Assembly: GCF_021603645.1 (NCBI RefSeq)
Contig: NZ_BQHJ01000002.1
Coordinates: 744,001 to 808,000, forward strand
Length of the DNA stretch: 64,000 nucleotides
Direction: 5' to 3'
Source of the DNA: Pseudomonas pseudonitroreducens
Lineage (GTDB): Bacteria; Pseudomonadota; Gammaproteobacteria; Pseudomonadales; Pseudomonadaceae
A model generated the notes under the pieces. It ran no database searches and was not told where the DNA came from. It saw nothing but the letters and a program-made list of their open reading frames with translations. Positions 58,009 to 64,000 of this stretch are shown in pieces. A program made the position numbers and the translations under genes. The stretch's first letter is position 1, and each line of letters starts with the position of its first letter.

Positions 58009-60080
58009 CCGATCTGTCGAACGTCCCGGTCACCGCGCTCAAAGGCGTGGGCGCCGCGCTGGAAGAGAAACTGGCGAAGGTCGGCCTGGAGAACCTCCAG
58101 GACATCCTCTTCCACCTGCCGCTGCGCTACCAGGACCGCACCCGCATCACGCCCATCGGTGCATTGCGTCCGGGACAGGACGCCGTCGTCGAGGGCGTGG
58201 TCTCCGGCGCCGACGTGGTGATGGGCAAGCGCCGCAGCCTGCTGGTGCGCCTGCAGGACGGCACCGGCACGCTGAGCCTGCGCTTCTATCACTTCAGCCA
58301 GGCGCAGAAGGAAAACCTCAAGCGCGGCACGCACCTGCGTTGCTACGGTGAAGCGCGCCCCGGGGCTTCCGGCCTGGAGATCTACCACCCCGAATACCGC
58401 TCGCTCACCGACGCCGCTGCGGCGCCGGTGGAGCAGACGCTGACGCCGATCTACCCGACCACCGAAGGCCTCACCCAGCAGCGCCTGCGCCAGCTCAGCG
58501 AGCAGACCCTGGCACGCCTGGGCCCATCGAGCCTGCCGGACTGGTTGCCGGCGGAACTGGCCCGCGACTACCGCCTCGGCCCACTCGACGAAGCCATCCG
58601 CTACCTGCACCGGCCGCCGCCGGATGCTGATCTGGAGGAACTCGCCGAAGGCCGCCACTGGGCGCAACATCGCCTCGCCTTCGAGGAGCTGCTGACCCAC
58701 CAGCTGTCGCTGCAACGCCTGCGCGAGAGCGTGCGTTCCCAGGCCGCGCCAGCTCTGCCGCTGGCCAAGCGCCTGCCGCAGCAGTACCTGAAGAACCTCG
58801 GCTTCAAGCCCACCGGTGCGCAACAGCGGGTCGGCGCGGAAATCGCCTATGACCTCGCCCAGTCCGAGCCGATGCTGCGCCTGGTGCAGGGCGACGTCGG
58901 CGCCGGCAAGACCGTGGTCGCCGCCCTTGCCGCCCTGCAGGCGCTGGAAGCCGGTTATCAGGTGGCGCTGATGGCGCCCACCGAGATTCTCGCCGAGCAG
59001 CACTTCCTCAACTTCACCAAGTGGTTGCAACCGCTGGGCATCGAAGTCGCCTGGCTGGCCGGCAAGCTCAAGGGCAAGGCCCGCGCCAGCGCACTGGAGC
59101 AGATCGCCGGCGGCGCGCCGATGATCGTCGGCACCCACGCACTGTTCCAGGACGAAGTGAAGTTCAAGCGCCTGGCCCTGGTGATCATCGACGAGCAGCA
59201 CCGCTTCGGCGTGCAGCAGCGCCTCGCCCTGCGCCAGAAAGGCGTCGACGGCCGGCTTTGCCCGCACCAGCTGATCATGACCGCCACCCCCATTCCACGG
59301 ACCCTGGCGATGAGCGCCTACGCCGATCTGGACACCTCGATCCTCGATGAACTGCCGCCCGGCCGAACCCCGGTGAACACCGTTCTGGTGGCCGACAGCC
59401 GCCGCATCGAAGTGATCGAACGGGTGCGCGCCGCCTGCGCTGAGGGCCGCCAGGCCTACTGGGTCTGCACGCTGATCGAGGAATCCGAAGAACTCACCTG
59501 CCAGGCCGCGGAAACCACCTACGAGGAACTCTCCTCGGCGCTGGGCGAACTGCGCGTGGGCCTGATCCACGGGCGCATGAAGCCGGCAGACAAGGCCGTG
59601 GTCATGGAGGCCTTCAAGGAAGGCATGCTGCAGTTGCTGGTGGCGACCACGGTGATCGAAGTCGGCGTGGACGTACCCAACGCCAGCCTGATGATCATCG
59701 AGAACCCCGAGCGCCTGGGGCTGGCGCAGTTGCACCAGTTGCGCGGCCGCGTCGGCCGGGGCAGCGCGGCAAGCCACTGCGTGCTGCTCTATCACCCGCC
59801 GCTGTCGCAGATCGGCCGCGAGCGCCTGGGGATCATGCGCGAAACCTGCGATGGTTTCGTCATCGCCGAAAAGGACCTGGAATTGCGCGGCCCCGGCGAA
59901 ATGCTCGGTACGCGCCAGACCGGCCTGCTGCAATTCAAGGTGGCCGACCTGATGCGCAACGCCGACCTGCTACCGGCGGTACGCGATGCTGCGCAGGCCC
60001 TGCTGGCACACTGGCCGCAATCGGTCAGTCCGTTGCTGGCACGCTGGCTGAGGCACGGCCAGCAATACGGACAAGTGTGA
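58005..60080 (+). CDS. recG: ATP-dependent DNA helicase RecG
   Basis: 691 residues. N-terminal wedge domain VSGADVVMGKRRSLLVRLQDGTGTLSLRFYHFSQAQKENL. Helicase motifs: Walker A QGDVGAGKTVVA, DEQHRFGVQQR, MTATPIPRTLAMSAYADLD, TTVIEVGVDVPNASLMIIENPERLGLAQLHQLRGRVGRG. RecG reverses stalled forks and acts on Holliday junctions. It overlaps oxyR by 4 nt, a link that couples oxidative stress sensing to repair in Pseudomonas. Full length. Confidence 0.97.
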   Translation: MTDLSNVPVTALKGVGAALEEKLAKVGLENLQDILFHLPLRYQDRTRITPIGALRPGQDAVVEGVVSGADVVMGKRRSLLVRLQDGTGTLSLRFYHFSQAQKENLKRGTHLRCYGEARPGASGLEIYHPEYRSLTDAAAAPVEQTLTPIYPTTEGLTQQRLRQLSEQTLARLGPSSLPDWLPAELARDYRLGPLDEAIRYLHRPPPDADLEELAEGRHWAQHRLAFEELLTHQLSLQRLRESVRSQAAPALPLAKRLPQQYLKNLGFKPTGAQQRVGAEIAYDLAQSEPMLRLVQGDVGAGKTVVAALAALQALEAGYQVALMAPTEILAEQHFLNFTKWLQPLGIEVAWLAGKLKGKARASALEQIAGGAPMIVGTHALFQDEVKFKRLALVIIDEQHRFGVQQRLALRQKGVDGRLCPHQLIMTATPIPRTLAMSAYADLDTSILDELPPGRTPVNTVLVADSRRIEVIERVRAACAEGRQAYWVCTLIEESEELTCQAAETTYEELSSALGELRVGLIHGRMKPADKAVVMEAFKEGMLQLLVATTVIEVGVDVPNASLMIIENPERLGLAQLHQLRGRVGRGSAASHCVLLYHPPLSQIGRERLGIMRETCDGFVIAEKDLELRGPGEMLGTRQTGLLQFKVADLMRNADLLPAVRDAAQALLAHWPQSVSPLLARWLRHGQQYGQV

Positions 60081-60171
60081 CGTATTTCACTCTCATCGGT
60101 CAGTTGACTGCTCGGTCACGCTGACTGCGTGGTTATACTCCGACCCAGCCGTTGATAACCGGATCACATTC

Positions 60172-61578
60172 ATGAGCGACGCCGCACGCGCCCCATCCGA
60201 CTCCTCGCAGGCCCCCGAGGTCATCCTGCAGCTGCTCGACAAGCTGGGCATTCCCTCTCGCGAAATCAGCGACGCCACCACACTGCCGGCCGCGCGCCGG
60301 GTGCAGGCCAGCCTGCTGGAGGATGCCGTCGGCACCTTGCTGGTGCTGTTCCCGCAGAGCCAGTTGCTGGACCTCAACCGCCTGGCCGAACTCACCGGGC
60401 GCAAGCTGGTGGCGGTCAAGCCCGATCGCCTGGAGCGCATGCTCGGCAAGCATCAGCTCGGTCGCCTGCCGGCATTGCCGCCGCTGACCAGCTCGCCGTG
60501 CCTGTATGACGAGCGCCTGCTGCAGGAACCGCAGCTGCTGATCGAGTCCGGCGCTCCGGGCACGCTGCTGGAAATTCCCACGGCGTCCTTCCGCAGCCTG
60601 CTGGAGAAGGCCAGCGCGGCACGCTTCGGCGTGCCGCTGGAATCCATCCGGCCCAATCTCGACCGCCCGGACGACGACCGCAAGGAAATCACCCAGGCCG
60701 TGCAGGCATTCACCGCCCGCCGCATCCAGCAGCGCCTCGAGGAAACCATCGAGATTCCACCGCTGCCGGAAACCGCACAGAAGATCATCAAGCTGCGCGT
60801 CGACCCCAACGCCACGGTGGATGACATCACCGGCGTGGTGGAAACCGACCCGGCGCTCGCCGCGCAAGTAGTCAGCTGGGCGGCTTCGCCCTACTACGCT
60901 GCGCCTGGCAAGATCCGCTCGGTGGAGGACGCCATCGTCCGTGTGCTGGGCTTCGACCTGGTGATCAACCTCGCCCTGGGCCTGGCCCTGGGCAAGACCC
61001 TGAGCCTACCCAAGGACCAGCCGCAGCACGCTACGCCCTACTGGCACCAGGCGATCTACACCGCCGCAGTGATCGAGGGCCTGACCCGTGCCGTGCCGCG
61101 CGCCGAGCGCCCGGAAGCCGGCCTGACCTACCTCGGCGGCCTGCTGCACAGCATCGGCTACCTGGTCCTGGCGCACATCTTCCCGCCGCATTTCTCGCTG
61201 ATCTGCCGGCATCTGGAAGTGAACCCGCACGTCGAGCACAACCTCGTCGAACAGCATCTGCTGGGCATCACCCGCGAACAGATCGGCGCCTGGCTGATGC
61301 GCACCTGGGACATGCCGGAGGAGATCTACACCGCGCTGCGCTTCCAGCACGACCCGTCCTACGCCGGTGATTGCTCCGCCTACGCCAACCTGGTGTGCCT
61401 GGCGACCCGCCTGCTGCGCAACCACGGCATCGGCAGCGGCCCGGAGACCGATATTCCGCAGGACCTGCTGGATCGCCTGGATATTCCGCGTGAAAAGGCC
61501 GAGGACGCCGTACGCAAGGTCCTCGACGCCGAGGCTGTGCTGCGTGAACTGGCCAGCCAGTTCAATCCGGGGCACTGA
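60172..61578 (+). CDS. YbaK-like deacylase domain fused to HDOD domain
   Basis: 468 residues. Residues about 20-165 resemble the YbaK/aminoacyl-tRNA deacylase domain (VILQLLDKLGIPSREISDATTLPAARRVQASLLEDAVGTLLVLFPQSQLLDLNRLAELTGRKLVAVKPDRLERML). Residues about 195-410 are an HDOD domain (IEIPPLPETAQKIIKLRVDPNATVDDITGVVETDPALAAQVVSWAASPYYAAPGKIRSVEDAIVRVLGFDLVINLALGLAL, then LTYLGGLLHSIGYLVLAHIFPPHF). HDOD proteins are signalling modules without proven enzymatic activity. The combination suggests a regulator sensing aminoacyl or similar ligands; this is inference. It is transcribed alone; PA5346 equivalent. Confidence 0.85.
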   Translation: MSDAARAPSDSSQAPEVILQLLDKLGIPSREISDATTLPAARRVQASLLEDAVGTLLVLFPQSQLLDLNRLAELTGRKLVAVKPDRLERMLGKHQLGRLPALPPLTSSPCLYDERLLQEPQLLIESGAPGTLLEIPTASFRSLLEKASAARFGVPLESIRPNLDRPDDDRKEITQAVQAFTARRIQQRLEETIEIPPLPETAQKIIKLRVDPNATVDDITGVVETDPALAAQVVSWAASPYYAAPGKIRSVEDAIVRVLGFDLVINLALGLALGKTLSLPKDQPQHATPYWHQAIYTAAVIEGLTRAVPRAERPEAGLTYLGGLLHSIGYLVLAHIFPPHFSLICRHLEVNPHVEHNLVEQHLLGITREQIGAWLMRTWDMPEEIYTALRFQHDPSYAGDCSAYANLVCLATRLLRNHGIGSGPETDIPQDLLDRLDIPREKAEDAVRKVLDAEAVLRELASQFNPGH

Positions 61579-61597
61579 ATCTGGTCCGGCCCCGGCC

Positions 61598-61679
61598 GTA
61601 GGATGGTGTGGAGCGCAGCGATACCCATCGATCCGAAGCACCGACAGCATGGGTATCGCTTAGGCTCCACCCATCCTAC
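61598..61679. repeat. GTAGGATGG-type palindromic repeat
   Basis: GTAGGATGGTGTGGAGCGCA, GCGATACCCAT and their inverses ending CCATCCTAC, with a 20-nt middle. It is the intact version of the half copy at 8604-8642 and lies 20 bases after the stop of the HDOD gene. Confidence 0.85.
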
Positions 61680-61719
61680 GAGTACCCTGCCGTGCATCGC
61701 TTCCCGCATCAATGAAAAA

Positions 61720-61741
61720 GGCCCCGTCAGGGGCCTTTTTT
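61720..61741. terminator. Bidirectional terminator between the HDOD gene and the SCP2-like gene
   Basis: GGCCCC (61720-61725), GTCA loop, GGGGCC (61730-61735), followed by six T residues and preceded by AAAAA. Confidence 0.88.
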
Positions 61742-61759
61742 CTGTGCATCGAAAGCGCC

Positions 61760-62161
61760 TCAGGCGGCTTTCTTGTCGCTGGCCGGCGCGGCCTTTTTCT
61801 TCGGCTTCAGGTACTTCACCAGGCCCTGGAACCAGATCACCAGGCCGGGGTTGCCCTGGATCTGGATGTCCTTGTTCTGGATGCCCTGCATGAAAGCCAG
61901 CTGGGGATTCTTCGAGGTCATGGTGGCGAAGCCGTAGGCGCCGTCCTTGAAGCCCAGCGCAAAGGCCGGGTTCGGGTGCGTGCCGCGACGGGCGCTGACC
62001 TTGAGATCCTTGACGATGTAGTGGCGGGCGACCTTGCCGTCGAGGGTGTGGAGCTGGAACACCAGGTCCTTGCCTTCGAGCTGCTTCTGGAACGCCGGGT
62101 TTTCGCGACTGGCCTTGGCCATCAAGCGACCCAGCATCCACAGGAGAAGACGGAATTTCAT
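61760..62161 (-). CDS. SCP2-like small protein
   Basis: 133 residues from ATG 62161, which has GAGG 7 nt upstream. MKFRLLLWMLGRLMAKASRENPAFQKQLEGKDLVFQLHTLDGKVARHYIVKDLKVSARRG begins with a hydrophobic/amphipathic helix; GAYGFATMTSKNPQLAFMQGIQNKDIQIQGNPGLVIWFQGLVKYL resembles the SCP2 sterol/lipid-carrier fold, and a Lys/Ala-rich tail ends it. It corresponds to PAO1 PA5347 by position. A lipid-binding role is only a suggestion from fold resemblance. It stands between the HDOD gene (convergent) and hupB. Confidence 0.7.
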   Translation of the reverse strand: MKFRLLLWMLGRLMAKASRENPAFQKQLEGKDLVFQLHTLDGKVARHYIVKDLKVSARRGTHPNPAFALGFKDGAYGFATMTSKNPQLAFMQGIQNKDIQIQGNPGLVIWFQGLVKYLKPKKKAAPASDKKAA

Positions 62162-62262
62162 GCACAAACCTCGACGTTCGAGACAATAGTCTGCGCATTG
62201 TAGCCAGTTTGAAAACGGACTACATCCGGTCTTTTGGAGGGATTATGTAACTGCAGGAGGCA

Positions 62263-62287
62263 ACCCGGAGCCGCTCTGGCTCCGGGT
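62263..62287 (-). terminator. Hairpin downstream of hupB
   Basis: ACCCGGAGCC (62263-62272) and GGCTCCGGGT (62278-62287). Ten perfect pairs, nine bases after the hupB stop, but without a clean T tract. Confidence 0.6.
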
Positions 62288-62296
62288 CAGACGCGA

Positions 62297-62569
62297 TCAG
62301 TTGACGGCGTCTTTGAGCGCCTTGCCCGGCTTGAAGGCAACGGTATTGCTGGCTTTGATCTTTACCGGCTGGCCGGTCTGCGGGTTCTTGCCGGTACGGG
62401 CGCCACGGTGGCGCTGAACGAAGGTACCGAAACCGACAAGGGTAACGCTGTCCTTGCGGTTGAGCGCGCCAGTGATTTCATCCAGCAGCGCATTCAGCAC
62501 CTTGTTGGCTTGTTCTTTGGTGAGGTCGGCCTTCTCGGCGATCGCGGCGGCGAGTTCTGGTTTACGCAT
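62297..62569 (-). CDS. hupB: HU-type DNA-binding protein
   Basis: 90 residues from ATG 62569, with AAGAGG upstream; the longer frame above is not part of the gene. MRKPELAAAIAEKADLTKEQANKVLNALLDEITGALNRKDSVTLVGFGTFVQRHRGARTGKNPQTGQPVKIKASNTVAFKPGKALKDAVN is the complete HU fold, with the GRNPxT-type arm as GKNPQTG and the proline tip. HU bends DNA and organises the nucleoid. The name hupB is a convention; Pseudomonas has several HU genes. Next gene on the same strand: rubB upstream by 195 bases. Confidence 0.93.
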   Translation of the reverse strand: MRKPELAAAIAEKADLTKEQANKVLNALLDEITGALNRKDSVTLVGFGTFVQRHRGARTGKNPQTGQPVKIKASNTVAFKPGKALKDAVN

Positions 62570-62764
62570 AAATGCCTCTTTGACGGTTTGTTGTTGTTGT
62601 GTCCGTGCTGTCTTCCCAACAGCGCCCAAGGCACCGCAGCCTTGCCGTACAGGCTCTAGGCTGCGGCAGACGGGGGAGAATGGCACGCCGAAAGCTGGTA
62701 CGCCAGTATCGTCTGACAATTTGCGGGCAGTTTCCCAAGGCAAAAACGCCATAGGCGACGCCTG

Positions 62765-63919
62765 TCACGCCAACAGGGCTGGCAACTCCTTGTTCAGAGA
62801 GAGTTTTTCACTCACCGCGGCCCCTGTGAGGGCGTAGCCGAGCAATCGACCGGCGGTATCCCGGCACAGCACCTTGAGGTCCGGGCCAGAGCCTTCCACC
62901 TGCCATTCACCCTCGCTTCCGCGCGGCGGCGGCGAAACCACCAACGGGCACACCGGGGTTTTCACCGTCACCGGCATGGCGCCATAGGCCACCGGCGTCG
63001 GTTTGCCGGCCAGGGTCTGCGCCAGTGCGCGAGCGCAGGACATCAGTGGCATCACGTAGAGCAGGTTGAGGCCGTCGACCTCGGCGCAGTCGCCCAGGGC
63101 GTAGATATTGGCGTGGGAGGTGCGCAGTTCGCGGTTGACCATCACGCCACGGTTGATGTCCAGCCCGGCGGCGGCAGCCAGGTCGATGCGCGGGCGCAGG
63201 CCCACGGCAGAAACCACCAGATCGCAGGCGATCACCTGGCCATCGGAAAGATGCGCCTCCAGGGCATCCCCGGCGTGCACCAGGCTGTTCAGCACCGGGC
63301 CGAGGTGGAAGCGCACGCCGAGGCCTTCCAGCCCCTCCTGCACAGCCTGCGCGGCGGCCGGATGGAGCAGGCCGGGCATCACCTGTTCGCAAGGCGCGAC
63401 CACGTCGATCTGGTAGCCGCCGCTGGACAGGTCGTTGGCGAACTCGCAGCCGATCAGGCCGGCGCCAAGCAGCAGCACGCGGCGCTTGCCGGCGGCGGCA
63501 GCGCGGAAGCGTGCGTAGTCTTCGAGGTCGTTGATCGGGAAGATCAGGTCCTGGGCGTCGCCCTCGACCGGCACGCGGATGGTTTCGGCGCCCCAGGCCA
63601 GGACCAGGTCGCGGTAGTGCACTTCTTCCTCGCCGATCCAGATGCGCCGGTGGCCCGGATCGATGCCGGTGACGCGGGTGTGGGTGAGGATGCGCGCCTT
63701 GAGCTGGTCAGCCATGGCGCCAGCTTCGGCCATGGCCAGGCCGTCGGCGTCCTTGTCCTTGGAGAAGCCGGTGGAGAGCATCGGCTTGGAGTAGGAGCGA
63801 CCGTCGTCGGCGGTGATCAGCAGCAGCGGCGTTTCGCTGTCCAGCTTGCGCCACTCGCGCGCCAGGTTGTAACCGGCCAGGCCGGTGCCGATGATCACCA
63901 GCGGTGCGTTATCGCTCAT
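62765..63919 (-). CDS. rubB: Rubredoxin-NAD(+) reductase
   Basis: 384 residues from ATG 63919, with GGAGAG upstream. N-terminal FAD motif [35 protein letters not shown], the second nucleotide motif [29 protein letters not shown], and [10 protein letters not shown]-like [17 protein letters not shown]. It transfers electrons from NADH to rubredoxin for alkane hydroxylases and other oxygen-handling enzymes. In P. aeruginosa the rubredoxin genes lie directly upstream; here they would be beyond the window end. Identification is by length, motif and synteny. Confidence 0.92.
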   Translation of the reverse strand: MSDNAPLVIIGTGLAGYNLAREWRKLDSETPLLLITADDGRSYSKPMLSTGFSKDKDADGLAMAEAGAMADQLKARILTHTRVTGIDPGHRRIWIGEEEVHYRDLVLAWGAETIRVPVEGDAQDLIFPINDLEDYARFRAAAAGKRRVLLLGAGLIGCEFANDLSSGGYQIDVVAPCEQVMPGLLHPAAAQAVQEGLEGLGVRFHLGPVLNSLVHAGDALEAHLSDGQVIACDLVVSAVGLRPRIDLAAAAGLDINRGVMVNRELRTSHANIYALGDCAEVDGLNLLYVMPLMSCARALAQTLAGKPTPVAYGAMPVTVKTPVCPLVVSPPPRGSEGEWQVEGSGPDLKVLCRDTAGRLLGYALTGAAVSEKLSLNKELPALLA

Positions 63920-64000
63920 TGCGCTCTCCATTTCGTAAAAACGCCACTTCAAGAAGACAGCACGGCGGCCACCAGGCCACCGTGTAAATTGTTCGTGTCG

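Noticed and set aside
57831-59933. Minus-strand frame of 700 codons over recG
   Set aside because: Antisense shadow of recG with no recognisable domains.
60104-60139. TTGACT and TATACT before the HDOD gene as a sigma-70 promoter
   Set aside because: The gap between the boxes is 24 nt, too long for a standard promoter.

Overview
The window is chromosomal DNA of a Pseudomonas, GC-rich, with strong GC3 codon use and REP-type palindromes in the gaps. Gene content and order follow, from memory, the P. aeruginosa PAO1 segment of roughly PA5281 to PA5349: sutA, yjbQ, amtB-glnK, comM, rep, xpt, cytochrome c5, pauR, dadA-ridA-dadX, dadR, pauB4, kauB, rpmBG, radC, coaBC, dut, algC, argB, pyrE, crc, rph, yicC, gmk, rpoZ, spoT, oxyR, recG, hup, rubB. 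Several PAO1 genes I expected are missing (poxB, gabT2, the sphingosine genes after argB, the choline transporter next to pchP). The repeat types suggest a relative in the P. nitroreducens/citronellolis direction rather than P. aeruginosa itself; that species-level guess is inference.

Region by region. 1-5.8 kb: end of a HAD phosphatase, the RNA polymerase-binding protein SutA, YjbQ, the nitrogen-sensing pair glnK-amtB, ubiK, comM and a Rid protein. 5.8-16.5 kb is the accessory part: DUF1127 protein, MocR regulator, membrane-anchored thioredoxin, a BRO-N protein with a structured leader between two 192-bp direct repeats, phosphorylcholine phosphatase pchP, AraC and LysR regulators, a MATE pump and a GGDEF/EAL protein. 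16.7-22.2 kb: rep, xpt, a CoA-transferase, cytochrome c5. 22.3-36.7 kb is an amino acid and polyamine catabolism block: pauR, the D-alanine operon (dadA, ridA, dadX) and its activator dadR, pauB4 and kauB. It is interrupted by the envelope lipid-transport trio ydbH-ynbE-ydbL, a phospholipase D-like lipoprotein and an MFS transporter.

36.8-54 kb is core housekeeping: L33/L28, a peptide-binding protein, radC, coaBC-dut-algC-argB, pyrE, crc, rph, yicC-gmk-rpoZ-spoT-ridA. 54.6-64 kb: LysE exporter, an SDR/AraC pair, oxyR-recG, a YbaK-HDOD fusion, HU and rubredoxin reductase (the window ends just upstream of rubB).

The most unusual part is 8.6-10.1 kb. A lone phage-antirepressor-type gene (BRO-N) is preceded by a hairpin-rich leader resembling the C4 antisense RNA control of phage P1-type antirepressors, and the whole unit sits between direct repeats of equal length (192 bp, about a dozen mismatches). 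No other phage genes are present. Other points of interest are a Rho-independent terminator inside the dad operon, several strong palindromes in promoter regions, a sensor-domain extension on AlgC, and a CoA-transferase whose stop codon lies inside a REP element. No tRNA, rRNA, CRISPR array or insertion sequence was seen.
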